The notes: generated by a model not told the origin, from the sequence alone. A stretch of DNA of 64,000 nt from Nymphaea colorata (GCF_008831285.2 NC_045138.2:29113934-29177933), one strand, 5' to 3'; positions 1 through 14,169 are shown, numbered from the stretch's first letter. Numbers and translations: made by a program.

Positions 1-724
1 AAAACTCCTGCCGTGACTTTGAGGAAACTTAACTGATTTCAAGAATAGTATTTTTAATGTTTGATAAAGAAATGTCAATATTTTCCTGAGAAAGTAGCAG
101 ATTTCAGGAATGGGTAAAACGTACAGCACATAGACCGAATGCTTTGGTCCTTTTCCTATAAAATAGAGGCACTTTTTGTTTTTCCTTTTTCAAACAAAGA
201 ATCTACTTTTGAAGATGGTAGACTTATTGGCACTTGTTTAACTTGTGGTTGCCTTCCTACAGCGCACATAAAACATTTAAGATTTTTATTCATACACATT
301 CTTGCACAATAAATAAATAAATAAGTAAATTACACTCACATTTTTATCTCTAGTTCTCATTATCTTCACGCAAGTTCATGTTTTTGCCTTGGAAAACAAA
401 ATTTAGATAAAAGATAGTGTAGTGAGAGCGAGTGATCTCTCGTAGCCTCGGGAGGCATGGAAAAGCCTGTTGTGCTATGGCCAATGAAACCGTTAGTTCA
501 ATTTTCAATTTTCATGGAGTGTCTCTATGCCAATGGGGTGGGAGTATTGCATTAGTTGACCGACATTGGACATATACTAAGCACCAATGCAGTCCTGAAC
601 CGTAGGGATAAAGGCAATAAGTCTGTTTTATTTCACTAACTACTCATTTGCATTAATGTTATTATTTGAGAGCAATTGTCATGTGATTTCATTACCCAAA
701 CCAAATTTTATGAGAGCATGAATT

Positions 725-735
725 CACACACACAC

Positions 736-800
<65 letters not shown>
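725..800. repeat. Compound microsatellite (CA)n-(AT)n-(AG)n
   Basis: Three dinucleotide runs follow one another without a gap: CA to about 738, AT to 770, AG to 800. The same AT-then-AG order recurs at 15722-15769. Confidence 0.97.
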
Positions 801-803
<3 letters not shown>

Positions 804-3800
804 CGAACATACTTTTGGATATTGCAAGATTTTTTGAGGTGTGGATTTGAGTTGCAATGAAAAGATTAGAAAGCAAAGGCAATGTGGACAACGGCTAAGC
901 TACAGTACATGAATAATTGCAGTCTCTCAGATGGAGCATTAATTTCATGACATGATATATACCGATACTATCTTGGAAGAAGCAGAGCAAAGATGCCTTC
1001 ACAGCCCAAACATTAAAAAGAAAGAATGAACACCTTTCCTCCTTTATTGAACACATGCGGGGGGTTTTGTTACCAACACTTTCACCCACTGTCCGTCTCG
1101 AAGCAAGTTCTCTTCTTTCCCTGTGTTGGCCATTTTGTCCAAGGAATACCAACTTAGACTTAGACGCCTACCATTAGGTAGACAGAGTGAACTGAAAGAA
1201 ACGACAATCAAAATTTAAGCAATTAGATGCTTCTCGTTTTAACTGCGTACCTCTTATATTATAATGGCTGTCATCACGAGGACATGGACGAAGTCACGTC
1301 AGAGCGAGCATGTAACCTCAACACCGTGTGTGATCTCCTTTATATCTCCGTCACTTTGCTTTTTTGTACGTCCTCATCAAAATGAAAATAACATATGCAT
1401 AGATTTGTGTGTTGCTCGCCAGCTTGAAGCATTTAATTAGCATGTCATGTCATGTAAATTCCGCATTCACGGTGAGTAAGGAATATCAAATCATGTATAA
1501 GTTGGAGAATTGAAATAAGCTGGCTGACAGATGGCCAACTGTTGAAACCATTTCATAAAAACATCATAAACTATCATTAAGAGCACTATAAACTGTATAT
1601 CCTATAGCATGCTGTATTTAATTAATGGCAGTTTTTTTAATATATTTTTTCATCTCACAACAATGGCAGCCGCTTTTTTTGAATTCCACCCAAGTTTTTT
1701 TTTTTTTTTTAAGTGAAGCTAATTTTATGGTAGGAGAGAAGGAAGAGTATTTCATCTTACATTTGAAGCTACCATCATTCATCCAATCTGTCGATTAAGT
1801 CTGTTTTTGGTGACTCAAGGTTCTTAATTATTTTTGGGTATTGGATAGGTCTCTCATCCGATGTTATATATAGGTGCCCATAACATATAAGTTTTTATTT
1901 TTATTTTCTCTTCTCTTAAATCAATTTAAAATAATTTGAATTATTTTGTGAAAGTCATGTAATACAAATAGAGTGGTAACATATATATGACGATTTTTAA
2001 GTATATTGGCCGGTAGCAAACTGATATGACATTAAGGAAACGTCAAACCTGTCTTGTCCCATATAATTGTCACATAGTTAAAACTTAAAAATTAATTGCT
2101 AAAAAAATATGCAGTGACTGTCTTCTATTCATAAAATCTTAAATTTTAATGTTTCGGCAACATCCGGCACACGGCAGCGCATGACACTAACACCAATTTT
2201 TTTGCAACATTGTTCTCTTCTCTTTAAAAGGAAAGCAAGCGGTAACCATACAAATCCTGAGCACCATACCATGGGAAGGGTTACATCAAACCCCATGTTA
2301 CTGCACTTCTACTGCATTTTCTAGTTGGCATAAATAAATTAATACTAGGATATCTATATGAACTTTCGACATGCATTTAAGTCACATCTTTGCTAATTTG
2401 GAGATATATTCATGCCCCCACTTCCCAAAAAGTTATCGTTGTCCTATTACCTACGTGATTAGTTTAATTCCTTCCATAAAATAATTAATTAAGCCGACGA
2501 TATGCCACGTTAATGCGTTCATATAGGAGTTCTTTGACTTTATTTAGAAGCAGATGAAATGTCTGCATCCCAATGATGTAGAAAGCCGCCTGCATACATG
2601 TCATCGATCATTAGTTAATATTTGATTAATTATGTTTCAGGCTGGACTAGTTATGATTTGATCAATTATGTTTCCTGCCGGACTCTAAGCTCCCAATTAA
2701 GTTTATAGAATCCAGTTCCCTGACATTTCATGTTTGAATTAAGAAAAACTAAGTTCATTAATGGGGTTGATGTTGATACTCAAGAAACGTTGAATTAAAA
2801 AAAAAGAAGAAGATCATTAATGGGGTTGATGTTGATATTTATCAAATCTGTGGGCCTGTGGAAGAAGAATACAGATAGTGTGAGCGAAAGGATTGCGACT
2901 CACCACCGAAAAGGAGTCCGAACGCCCCCATGTTAAATGGACGCCTCTTGTGGTAATTGTGGAGCTCAAAAAAAAAAAAACAAGAAAAAAAAACAAAAAA
3001 GTCGGTCCCAAAATATCTGTCTTTGCAATTTCGCTTTTTGACTTATTGGCAGCTCTAAGATCATCTGTCCGGCAAGCTCTCAGACTGCCTCCTCCTAGAA
3101 GAAATGTCACCGTCTATATATATATATATATATATTAGTAGTTACATGTTTTATCCATGTGCTAGCTGCTAAGAATTAAGATGTAAACTCAAAATTCAAA
3201 CGTCTTTAACCAAAACAAATTGTTGTGTGATCTTCCCAAAGAATTAATGAGTTAAGATTATATATATAGCATTTAAAAAAAACGCATTTCATGACATGAT
3301 TTAACTTGGGGCCTCGAAGAGCGTACATGAATACGGTTGTTTTTTTCTTTTTAAACATTATGGTTCATTGACTCCCATATGGGAAGTTCTCCAGTACGAT
3401 AATATGTTGACATGGTACTAGCGAAACACATTCACTGTATTAAAAGGATTCAATGAGTTCCATATTATATGTCTATGCTTATGAGATTGAAGAGCATATC
3501 TTTCTTATTATATATGTTAATGACCTAACCTCAGCGTCGAGTCACTATGGCATGGAGATGCATAAATTTCTTACTGCATTTCATTTTATGTGCGTGTTTC
3601 TCGTTGTAAGATTAACAAATATGATGAGAACTATTGTTATCCCATTTAGTGTCACAATAAAAAAAAAAAAACCATGAAAACTTTTCTCCGAATAATTCGT
3701 GAGAACTATATTCTGCAAGCTTTATTGATCTGCTGAATTAAATAAACGGCGTTGTCCTATTCGAATTCTTTATTGCAGTTCGTTGCGCTTTCCTGTGGCG

Positions 3801-4424
3801 ATGAGCAGGCATACGTGTTCAATTCATGTTCTCACGTGTTTTCAATATTGAAAATCAACTCAAATCGATCGATACCTTGTTTATACAAGTCCAATCTTGT
3901 TAACATATTCAATTAAATATTGCCATAAGCAAAATAAAGTCGAGGGAATATAATGTTCTTCTATTCTTTTTCTAATATTATTCAGAGCAAGTTAATGAAA
4001 ATAACTTGACATTATTATTCCCTTTGAAATTGAAAAGGAAAAATAAAAATCCTAGCAACTTCGTGGTTGGGCATATTCCATCAGTGGTGTTCTCTGCCAA
4101 CTACAGGGGGCATTGACAATGGAATCTTTTATATCAACGTGCCTTTTGTTAATATTGCTTCCGATCATTGACAGCCACACCAAGAGTCGTCGAGTACCTT
4201 TTGAAATGGACTTCTTATTCTATATTATATTAATAAAAGACTTCATTTTCTAGCAGCAGAGGATTCCCCTTGCGCAACAAGCCACATGTTTTGTTCTAGT
4301 TAGAACCGTACAATTTGATAAATATCTGCCACTTGGATGGAAGAATGATGAAGCCAAGAAAATGATTTTTTCCTCATCAATGGTTAATCAATATTACAGT
4401 TTTGTTATTTTGGATAAGCGGCAC

Positions 4425-4620
4425 GCCACCCCATAGGCCGAAGGAAGGCTCAAAGGCCTCTCATTCACCTTGCTTATGAGGTCTTGGGTTGCGTCGGGAC
4501 TTGTGTGAAGTAAATATGCCATTCAACTTGAGTGTCATGATCCTACTTTTTACGGTTTAGGAGAGTAACACCCCACGAAAATTGAATAGGCGATGTGCTT
4601 TTTAGACATCCATCGAACCA
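4425..4620. repeat. Dispersed repeat, possibly tRNA-derived SINE
   Basis: The segment has a phrase near 4480 (ttgggttgcgtcgg) that resembles a degenerate pol III B box. Its 3' half (about 4513-4612: ttcaacttgagtgtcatg, then tacggtttaggagagtaacacc) matches a second copy at about 53248-53335 with many substitutions. Two diverged copies show it is a dispersed repeat. SINE ancestry is inferred only from the box-like sequence. Confidence 0.4.
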
Positions 4621-6342
4621 ACCAGCTATACTGTTTTGTTATTATTTTTTTGCAAAGAAATGACAACCAGGTAGTAAAAGTACCCACTTTGCAGGAGAAT
4701 GGGAACGGGAAAAAGAAAAGCTCTTGCAATGCATGGTTTTTTCATTTTTAATTTACAGCTCAAAGATTTCTGGAATCGGCCCTTGAAAGCTGAGACAAAA
4801 ACTGATGCTTAATTTGTTTCTCTTTACTAGCATTTTTTCACATTCGTAAGGGGTTAGTTGGCCTGAAGAACCGTGTTTTATGAATCTATCACAAATATTG
4901 CAGCAAATTCATAAAATACTTGTTCAAATGGTTCATGAATGTCTATTTAGTAAAGATTCATGAAATACTCACACAATGGTCCTCATACCAAAGGACACGT
5001 AAGAGGTTGTTTGACACAAGTAACAAATTGTTACTTATCAAATGAAACTGCCTCAAAAATTGGGGCTGATTCATAAAGCCCTATAATATATTGTTTTATG
5101 AATTTAACTAAATTTGGCAATAAATCATGTGATAAAAACAATCTGTTATAGGTGCCGAACGGCTTCTAAGGTTCATTTTTTAGGAAGCTGGTGATGATAT
5201 CCAGAAGGGCTTTGAGGTAAACAACTTCTGGTCTACTGGAATCATTTTTTGAAGGGTATAGAACTAACCCCCATGAGATGGATCGCTCAATGGAGAGTTT
5301 TGAGTTAAAAGAGTTAATTTAAGTGTTGTGTTCCTTAGACATCAGCTCCATGTCATCCCCACAGAACAATGGTAATAATAATAATAATAAACAGTAGAGA
5401 CTCTACTTCACTTGCGGAATCTTTAGGTCTTTACCAGGCCTAGAGGTTAGAGGTCCATCTAATTATTTTTATATAAGGTTACTGCCCTACTCCGTATTCA
5501 TGTGAACGTAAGATGCTTGCTGGAGTAATATATTTAAGAGGGAGTCACCGTCAGTATGCATGGCTTTTACTCATCTGGGAGGGGCAACTGATCTTGCACG
5601 TCACCAAGTTGATGATGTTTAATTAAACTAGTTTCCAAGTTTAAAAAACTTAATTTTGCCCTAAGACTGAACCTGGAGTTAATTAAAATGTACGCTCAGA
5701 TGGACCAGATTTGATGGCAACATTTTTTTCATGTTCTTTATTTTTATTTTTTTTGCGGATTCAATTCATCTATAACAACTCCTTAATTTAATTAGCCAGA
5801 TGATGAAATTGGGGTGAGACAAATTAAAATCAGCCGCAGCAAGATTACAAAGTCAGATTGTCTAAATAAAATCCTGTACAGAAGGTTTTTAGGTGAGTAG
5901 AATAAGTATTTCATTTTACCGCTGAGAAAGTAGCCGAAGCACTCACTCCAACCCCTCAAGATTACATGATATGCTTTCAGTGTATTGGGGTGCTGTTTCT
6001 GCGTCAACATGCATATCAGTAGCCCTTCTTTTGCAATACAAAGAGTCTTGATCAAATAAAAACCAAAACCAAATAATAAAAAAAAGGCACACATTCTAAC
6101 ATCAGATCTGGATTCTTGGGGCGGAGTCAAATTAAGATTGGCAGGTGTTTCATTGACCATTCCTTGTAAATTCCACGTGGTCGCTGCTCTCTTTCTTACA
6201 ATTACCACTTGGGAACTTCACCTGATTGTAGTTCAGCAATCAAAGCTATGACCAATCTTTTTCTCCCCGTCTATTCTACCGTTTCTCTTGCTGGTCCATA
6301 CAAAACACTAAGAATTTAGAAGCATGACCAGCATGTTTATTG

Positions 6343-6345
<3 letters not shown>

Positions 6346-6383
<38 letters not shown>
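6346..6383. repeat. (CT)n microsatellite
   Basis: A nearly pure CT run of about 38 bases. Confidence 0.97.
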
Positions 6384-6384
<1 letters not shown>

Positions 6385-6533
6385 AGAGAGTCCCAAGTCT
6401 ATCATATCTACAAACCCATATTTGGGTAAGTAGGCTTCGAAGTTGTGATTAATGCATGGACCAAGTAATGCAGCTAGCGACAGAGCCAGAAAAATTAGTT
6501 GGAGGGGCACTTGTTTAACAACATTTATATTAG

Positions 6534-6568
<35 letters not shown>

Positions 6569-7107
6569 AATTTGTCAATATAAAAATGAAGAAATTTTAA
6601 AAAGCGGTGGACAACTCAACCCACTTGTGGCTAGGCCATTGACTGCTGCAGCAAGAAGGGATAGTCCACTTGCTCCTGGGTGGACGCCGCTCAAGCCGAA
6701 AATGCTATTTTTTTTTTTTTTTTTTTGCAGGCGCCAGGAAGGTTTTCTCAAAATTTCTATACATGTAAGTTTGCAATAATTAATGTGAATAAACTCTTTT
6801 ACATCTACATCTTTGGTAGCAGGCCCGCAAGTACGGTGCTTTAATGAGGCATCCAGCTTTCTCCACAACTTCTTTCCAGTCAAACAACCCCAACCCACCG
6901 CATTCGTACTCATTGCATGCATCTATGTACACTTTGCATATATATATATATATAAGGTTTCTTTTTATATACATGTACAAACACATATTTTTGTTGGAAG
7001 ATTGTTAGAGAGTACTGAGAGAAGGGCAGAGAATAAGTATATCCAACCTTTACTGGGAGGACAGCAAAGAGAGAAGCTTGCGGACAGGGAAACCTAGCGT
7101 GCTGACC

Positions 7108-7303
7108 CAGGGGTGGAGCTAATATGGGGCCGGCAGGGGTCCTAAACCTCTTTAGTTTTTTTTTTTTTTTAAATTTACATGTAATTTTTTAAAAAACTTA
7201 TTTACCATATATAAAAATTTTAAAAAAATGATATTTCAGTCCTTGTCAAAATTTTCAAATATAATTCTACATTTTTCATGAAAAATTCTTCATTCTGCCC
7301 TTA
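7108..7303. mobile_element. hAT-type miniature element (MITE)
   Basis: A 196-bp AT-rich element is bounded by a perfect 8-bp direct repeat, TGCTGACC, at 7100-7107 and 7304-7311. The left end reads CAGGGGTGGAGC. The reverse complement of the right end, TAAGGGCAGAAT, is an imperfect inverted match. An 8-bp target duplication and CAGGG-like ends are characteristic of the hAT superfamily. It has no coding capacity, so it would be non-autonomous. It is the first of several relatives in this window. Confidence 0.75.
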
Positions 7304-7340
7304 TGCTGACCCCTTGCTGGGAGGAGCAACCATTGTTGGC

Positions 7341-7501
7341 CAGTGGCGGAGCCACACGCCCACATTAGTCTCTTAAAATTTTTTTATTTTTAAATAAACA
7401 TTTTGATACACACATATATATATATATATAAAACTGTCTCACCAGATATGAGTATTTTTAAATGAGTGCCCATTCAGCCAATTTTTCTAGCTTCGCCACT
7501 A
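7341..7501. mobile_element. hAT-type miniature element, second copy
   Basis: The ends CAGTGGCGGAGCCA and, read from the other side, TAGTGGCGAAGCTA form imperfect terminal inverted repeats like those at 18323 and 24768. The flanking 8-mers, TTGTTGGC at 7333-7340 and CTATTGGC at 7502-7509, agree at six of eight bases, consistent with an old target duplication. It lies only 37 bp after the previous element and contains a short AT run. Confidence 0.6.
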
Positions 7502-10500
7502 CTATTGGCCACAGCAAGCTGCGGCTGATTGTTTATCTTTCCACGTCTTTATCGTTCTTTACTACCATTTTTCAAGGGAACCTTCCACATCTCGCGAGGG
7601 ATTTGTATATATCAGGTTTTTCTTATTCTAAAAATGAGAACGTAAGGCCAAGAGTGACTACCCAACTTCCACAAATAGTAAGGATGCCCAGCTTATTTAA
7701 TTCAATTTAAAAGGAACCAAACAAAACAGATTTCGCGCATGGAAAGGGAACATTGTCATTGCGTATCAAAAGGCAGCTCCCCTCATTTGTCTTCCATTTA
7801 AATTACTATTTGAAAAATGGTAGGTGAAGATATATTGCTTCCCCAATTCGTTCATTATTTTAGCCTTATGAGCCAAGAAAAAGAGCTACCCATATTAGCG
7901 GGCAAGTGTGTTCGCAAATGTTTGCTGGTTAGATCTAGCAGGACAAGACATATTGGAGTGGTTCAGTCCTTGACACAGGACAAGATAAGTTAGGTTCGGC
8001 ATTTGCCCAAGTAGGTTCTTTTAATTTGTGGTCAGGTCCAGGTCCTGGCCATACCGGCTGGTTCGATTCCAATGGCACTGCTATACGTTGCTGTCCAAGC
8101 CATGAGGCACTTTAAAACATTGAATTTATGTATTGATTTCGGTGAACTTGGTTCTAGTTATATAAGGCAGCCCTACAAGACCCAGGTCGGTGCTCCAAGT
8201 CTAATTGAAAATTTGATAATTATGTATTTAATACCTCATAAAAATAAAAAAAATTCTAGCTCTGCACCTAGCACAAACCTAGCCCAATTATACACCACTT
8301 AAATCACTTCACCTCTTCGTCCCTTTCACTCGCTGACCGTCATACTTTTTTTGGATAGGCAAGTTGGGGTTAGGCTGACACCTACCAGTTTGGTTGCAAT
8401 ATTGAATTCTTCACCTCCATTTAAAGGGTTTTAATTCTAACCCCATAGCCCTGTGGCTGGTCGATCAATTCAGGTATACCCATTTGCTTGACAGGCACAT
8501 CCGACAGTACATTTACTACTAGTTATGCGCATCTATTGTGTGTTACCCCACTAAAAGTTTTATGTGACAATAGAAAACTAATATAACTTTTTTGTTGTGC
8601 AGCAAAGCAGCCCTAGACCCCGAAGACAGGAGAACTCCGTCTCTTTGGAGTATTTCTCTTCCTGCGCACCACATGTCACATCCACAACCTCCTCCAATGA
8701 AATGCCCTGTGTGAAAGTAGACTGCCTGAAAACCGAAGCATTGATTTAGAGATCAAGCACTGAAAGCTGAATCGCGACACCTGTCTGATAATTATTTTTT
8801 TGGGATACCCTCCACCTCCTCTAGATATGTGCATTTAATGACGCATGCACCACCTAATTATTGGTCTCTAAGTAAGGCAAAGAACTTTATAATGAGACAA
8901 ATGATGGAGTTGACGACTAAATAAAAGAAAAGATTATAATCAATAGGTGGTGGTTTGAAATGCAACCTGGGGAAGGAAAACTGGTTGAGTGGTGATGGAA
9001 TTTTCAGAAATAAAAGAATATTTTAGGTGTGAAGACTAAAGTATTTGGTTATATTGGGGTTGATGGTTATGGAGGTTGTTTGGAAAAATGCAATTGAGGA
9101 GAAGATGATAGCAACTTCTTGGCATGCCATCCTCTCCATATTCTTACTAAACAAAGGATGAGGGAGAAAGTATATTATATATTGTTAGGAGAAGGAAGGT
9201 AGGGGCCGGAAGAGTAACCGGCGGGTATAACCCCCCTTCTGGCTATGAACAGCTTCAAGGAACAAGGATTGCCAAAACTTTTTTGTTTCTTAAACATTTA
9301 ATATTGACAGTTACAGAAACCGTGTCCAATAAATGCCCAAGTTGGCAAAGGGGCTTCTTTTTAGCATTGCCAGCACATAACATTTGCCAATTTATACAAA
9401 TAATAATAATAATAAGAACAGCAATTCTCTCTCTCTCTCTCTCCCACATGAAAGAGACATACATAAGCACAAAATATTTCTGCACTTAGCATTGACCACA
9501 AGCAAAGTATAGTTCATTTCTTCTCAGTTTCTTCCTACTGTGAAGATTTAGGTACATGTTCTCTTCAATTGGTCTGAAAGAAGGAAGGAAAAGAAACAAA
9601 GTTAGGCAATTTAAGAAACATGGATCCTGCTATGTGTCTGGTTGTCCCTGCACACCTGTGATCGCTGGTCGTCATGGGACTAAATTAAGTGAAGATGGTT
9701 GTTGTCTTGGTGATCGTTCTATGGGCACCAAGATGCTAAAATGGAAACAAAACGTGAACTATGTTGCATCTCCAACTTCTTCTTCTACTCACTTGTTCCA
9801 TTATATATGTAAAATTCTTGCATTGATACTTTAGCAATTTGCATGTTTCATATTGCATCTTTGACTATTAATTCTTTTGCTTCTCCCTGATGTATTTCTT
9901 CTAAAAGACGATAATGGTGCTTCTAACTTTTCCACAAGCAGCCAGGAAGGCGTCCTCCTCAGGCTGGCCCTGACGCCTCTAATTAATGGTTATGGACTTT
10001 ATCATCCATTTTATTTAATGTAGGCGTAGGAGATGAAGTGCAGTAAATAGTGCTGCGCAGGAACAATAATTCGCAGTACATGAGGGACAGAATGTCGTTG
10101 GAGACCATTTTGCTCGCAGTGACTGCCGTATATGCACTTAACTTCGTCTAATTTCCAAAATCACTGTAAAAAATTTATGTTTTATCATTTTAATTTGGGG
10201 GAATTCATGGTGCCCATTGATCTGTCTACTCTCATCAAAGTGTACTTTCACCTCAAAATCTGGTAATGAGAGTCGTGGTCTCTGCCTACCGCTCTTATTT
10301 CCTTTGATGTTAACGTGAAAAAGTGAAGAAAGTCTTGGATTTTTTTCATCCGGGGTTTGATTGCTCCAACTACGATCTTATATAGTGAGTCTGTATCCTG
10401 GAGATCAGTGTAGTTGGGATGATCAGTGACAGTAAATAAAGGGCGGATAGTGACTGAAACTGTATTAGGTGTGGACTACGTGGTCTTGCAAGACTACCCA

Positions 10501-11660
10501 TACTCTGTACCTTAAAGGCCTCTGTCCTCTCCGTAGCTTTCTTCTCTGTGCTAATTAATGGAGATCCCTAGTACAGGAAAACGAAGGCAAAAGGAGATCC
10601 AGATCACCAAATTTCACCTTGAACTCTTCTTTCTCGTCGCCGAGAAGCTTTCTTCCAGACTTGAGATTGACGACCTATTTGATCATAAGATGTGTCACCA
10701 AGACACGTTTTCCCTTTTTTGGAGGTACCCATCAATTGGCTCATTGGGAAGGCTGTTGAAAGAATAAACAATTGTGGAAGAAGAAGGGTGAGGTTGGAGA
10801 TGAGAGCTTGGAGGGATGTTCAGTGGTCTGGAATGAATTTATTATCCAATTGACTCATCAGTTGTTTCTTCCTTCAGGTTGCGAGGAGGCAACCCGGGTT
10901 GAAGAAGAAGGCTCTTTTTAAAAGGAGATGTAAATATAATTGAGGTCGGATAGGGCAGCTATCGTCCCAACCTGTGTGTAGAAAAAGGACGTACGTTGTC
11001 TCTTTCCAGGCCGGAAAAGCTACAGTTTAGATTTTCCCTCATCCTTCAATATTTAATTACCACGCTTTCTCCTTCCCTTCTCCTTCCTTTGTTTCTTCTG
11101 ATTTTATCCATGGCGGCAAACGATAAAAATATCCACCTTGACCTGCTTTGCATCTTTTTGGATTCACGCTCATGGCTCCCACCGCACGTGACTCTCTCTC
11201 TCCTCCACACAGCGACTTCTTTCTCGCCTGTGAGATTGTGTGTATGTGCAGATACGGGAGGAATAAAAGGCAAAAGTCATACACACAACAGTTTGTTTTC
11301 TGCTCCATCTTTCCCAGAAAAGAAGCAGTGGGCTGGTTTTTCTCGAAATATTTATTCTCAATCTCATGATGAGATCTTCAAAGGCCAAGAAAAACGTGAT
11401 ATTTTGTAAGATCATATGGTGGTGCTGCGCAATAATATCAGCACAGTTGAAAAACGGGTCTCTTTTCCTTCCCTATGACGGTGTAGGCGCGAACACGTTG
11501 TGGATTCTTTCCGAGAAAACCATTTCCCAGGTTCCGCGAGGTTTGCCACTGGTAACATTTTCCTCGGGAAAATGAGAATGCGACAAAGGCAGTAGATGAG
11601 AAATCAATGAGTTCATGCAAGTTTCTATCCCACTTGCGCTAGAAAACAACAGCAGATCAA

Positions 11661-11693
<33 letters not shown>

Positions 11694-12181
11694 GACAAAA
11701 TACAGGAATGGCAATTGGCTTATTGTCCTGGCTTGGACGAAGATATGCTCTCTGCTGGTTTCTGAAAATTGAGAGCCAGAGTCTAAGGATGGTAATTACT
11801 AATTAATAGTAAAAAGGAAGAATGAAATCAATGAGAAAAGTAGCAATTAAGTCACGCATAATGATGGGGAGCCAACCGTTGAAGAAAATGCTGGCAGCTT
11901 GCAGATACCAACTTTTTTTTTTCTTGTTTTGAGGTAGAAGCAATGGAATTGAGTACGAGCAAGAAGAAATATTTTACACCATCAACTCTTTTTTTTTTTT
12001 TCATTTCTCTCGGTCCAAAGCTGTACAGTTTATGCTCTCAGAGAGAACAGATCGGTCTTCAGAACAAGGGAAAGCGCGCCCATAGACGCAGGAGAAGAAG
12101 CGAAATGAAGAACGAGAAAGAAAGAAAGAAAAAGAAACATTGAGAGAATTACGAATGAGAAAGCCTGACTCAGTGGTACTG
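7502..12181. other. Intergenic region, no gene recognised
   Basis: Many short open frames occur, but none shows a domain, a codon pattern or an exon structure I can defend. Simple repeats include an AAT run near 9401, a CT run near 9427 and a GA run at 11661-11687. The part nearest 12181 lies downstream of the AP2/ERF gene and may include its 3' untranslated region. I see no clear polyadenylation signal that would fix it. Confidence 0.55.
11661..11687. repeat. (GA)n microsatellite
   Basis: A GA run of about 27 bases in the 3' flank of the AP2/ERF gene. Confidence 0.95.
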
Positions 12182-12979
12182 CTAGTAACCCCACAATGGA
12201 GTTTCTAGATAGCCGTTGCCGTCGAACCCGTTTTCCGCCGTCGCCATCTGGTCAAGGAACCCGAAGTCGCCGGAGTTGGGGTACCACGCCGCGATCGATT
12301 CCGCGGCCGCCGAGAAATTTGGCGGCATGTCATACAGGAAATTGTCCTCGAACGCCGATTGGTAGGAAAAATGTGGTGCAGGGGAATAACTCCCATTCAG
12401 TGATGGCAGCTCAGTGATATCCTCATCCCCGCCGATGACATCAAAGTCGTCCGTGTCTAAAGTGGCGGGACCTGCAGCCGACGCACTTGAAGTCGGTTCC
12501 ATGGCAGCCGCGGCAGCCGCGGCCGCCTGGATGTCCCGAGGAGATAATGTGGCGGGCCTAGGGAGGGAGGACGACAACTCGGGGAAATTCAGTACCGCCG
12601 TGGCGCCTTTGATGCTCAGGGCGGCGACGTCGTGGGCCCTGGCCGCCATTTCCGGCGTGGCGAAGGTCCCCAGCCAGATTCTCGACTTCTTCCTTGGTTC
12701 GCGGATCTCAGAGACCCACTTTCCCCAGTTCCTCATCCTCACTCCCCTGTACACGGGGTGCTTGGTGTCCTTTGCCTTCTTCTTCTTGGTGTTGTCTTGA
12801 TCCTCTGAATTAGGCATAGGCTTTGGGTGGTGGTGGCTCGGAGTCTTGTGAATTGGCTGCTGGTGGTGGTGGGAGGAGGAAGAGGCGGTGGAGGGGGAGC
12901 GTGGGGATGATGATGATGATGAGAGTGATGCTGTGCTGCTGGCTTCTGAAGAAGCTTCTGAGATGCTAGGACCTCTCAT
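12182..12979 (-). CDS. AP2/ERF transcription factor, DREB A-4 (TINY/ERF034-like)
   Basis: This single-exon gene encodes 265 residues. I use the ATG at 12979, which opens [10 protein letters not shown]. The frame stays open upstream, but that part looks like untranslated leader. Residues 11-60 are rich in Ser, His and Pro, followed by a basic KKKKAK patch (65-70) that could act as a nuclear localisation signal. One AP2 domain spans about 76-133, from [19 protein letters not shown] to WLGTF and ending AVLNFPEL. The Val and Glu in WVSEIREP are the residues typical of DREB factors that bind DRE/CRT (GCCGAC) elements. The C-terminal part is Ala-rich, then acidic, and ends LWGY, resembling the LWSY-type tail of DREB activators. 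A TATAAG sits at about 13037-13042 on the gene strand, 58 bp before the ATG. By family it is a nuclear regulator of stress or growth genes. Subgroup assignment is by motif only. Confidence 0.92.
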   Translation of the reverse strand: MRGPSISEASSEASSTASLSSSSSSPRSPSTASSSSHHHQQPIHKTPSHHHPKPMPNSEDQDNTKKKKAKDTKHPVYRGVRMRNWGKWVSEIREPRKKSRIWLGTFATPEMAARAHDVAALSIKGATAVLNFPELSSSLPRPATLSPRDIQAAAAAAAAMEPTSSASAAGPATLDTDDFDVIGGDEDITELPSLNGSYSPAPHFSYQSAFEDNFLYDMPPNFSAAAESIAAWYPNSGDFGFLDQMATAENGFDGNGYLETPLWGY

Positions 12980-13842
12980 GGCGACACACCTTTTCTCTGT
13001 CTCTGTATGAGGCAAAGTAGAGACTTGTGTGGTGGTCTTATAGCGTGGAAAAAGTTGGTGTCCACCTTCATTTACGCATGTGGAGAGAGAGATAGAGAGA
13101 AGGTGCGAATTAAATAAACAATTTGAAGGAGGCACTTTAATTTTTTCGTCGTTATTCATCAAGAGGGTGTAAGGCCTTTATGAGAGAGAGCTTTTTTTTT
13201 TTTTTTTTTTTTTTAAACAAAGTTTGGTATCTCAAGAGAGAGAAAGAGCATAATTATTGGACTTTTAAAAAAGAGGGATATTCATTTATTTTTTTAAGTA
13301 CTTAAGATAGTGCCATCTCCTTATAAAAACGTACCACATTTTGACCTACCAGTTTAGAAAATCACACTCGTGCTAATCAAGTATTTTACTAAGGTTCTTA
13401 AAGGCGTAAGCTTAATCTTATTAAGTCATAAAATCTAATTAGACATAAAAAGAGAGATGGCTGCTGAAATGTCATCTGTCCGTCAGATTTTATAACAACT
13501 TCAAAATCAACTGTACGAATTCTCATGTCATAAACTTTGATTTATTCATGATTATTTGTTAGGTATATACATTCTGATCACCATTTGTTATATATATATA
13601 TATATATATTAGTGACCGAAGGGTGATTGTTGTTGTCCACACTTATTATTTAACCATTTAATTAGGACCGGTCATCTGATCCATATAGATGGTTGAGAGA
13701 AAAACTTAAGGAAAAAAATATAAACCAATACTAGATCACGAAAATTGCCATCAATTTTTTCTCTTAATCATCCATTATGTTGCATCAAACGATCCTGATT
13801 AGATGGTTGGATGAATTTAAAAAGATAAAGTTACCATTTGAT

Positions 13843-13843
<1 letters not shown>

Positions 13844-13887
<44 letters not shown>
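13844..13887. repeat. Compound (AT)n-(GT)n microsatellite
   Basis: An AT run passes directly into a GT run ending near 13887. Confidence 0.96.
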
Positions 13888-14166
13888 AGGTGCACATCAT
13901 ACATCTTATCTAAATACTTCTCAATGGATCTAACCATATATGCAGTTGGATTATACATGTCTAAAACTTAATGAAAAATTACATGTTTCGGAATACATAG
14001 ATTAGTTTATACGTAAAAAAAATTTCAAAATGTTCAATTTTTTAGAGCATTTTAGGATCTGATTATGCACTAAAAAAACGATACTTTTGTTCATTATTTT
14101 CTGGCATATATGGATCACAATATCATATAGTTTGTTTTGTAGAAAGAGATGGTAAGGTAAATTGCT

Positions 14167-14169
<3 letters not shown>

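Larger units (their letters stand above)
1..7099. other. Gene-poor AT-rich intergenic region
   Basis: I find no open frame here with a recognisable domain or plausible exon structure. The stretch is AT-rich and contains a compound CA/AT/AG microsatellite near 725-800, an AT run near 3113-3135, an AAT run near 5370, a CT run at 6346-6383, an AT run at 6537-6566 and a poly-T run near 6711. A tRNA-derived-looking repeat lies near 4425-4620. A sequence near 6478 resembles the hAT miniature elements found downstream, but I could not define its ends. Confidence 0.6.

Noticed and set aside
8055-8080. ggttcgattcc motif resembling a tRNA T-arm
   Set aside because: The flanking bases do not pair as a T-stem and no acceptor or anticodon arms fit.
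11046-11415. Several overlapping frames on both strands near 11.0-11.4 kb
   Set aside because: Frames on opposite strands have similar length and no domain; this is typical of stop-poor pyrimidine-rich sequence rather than a gene.
12414-12800. A 128-codon plus-strand frame inside the AP2/ERF gene
   Set aside because: It is opposite the AP2 coding sequence, which has a clear domain; the antisense frame is a by-product of GC-rich codons.
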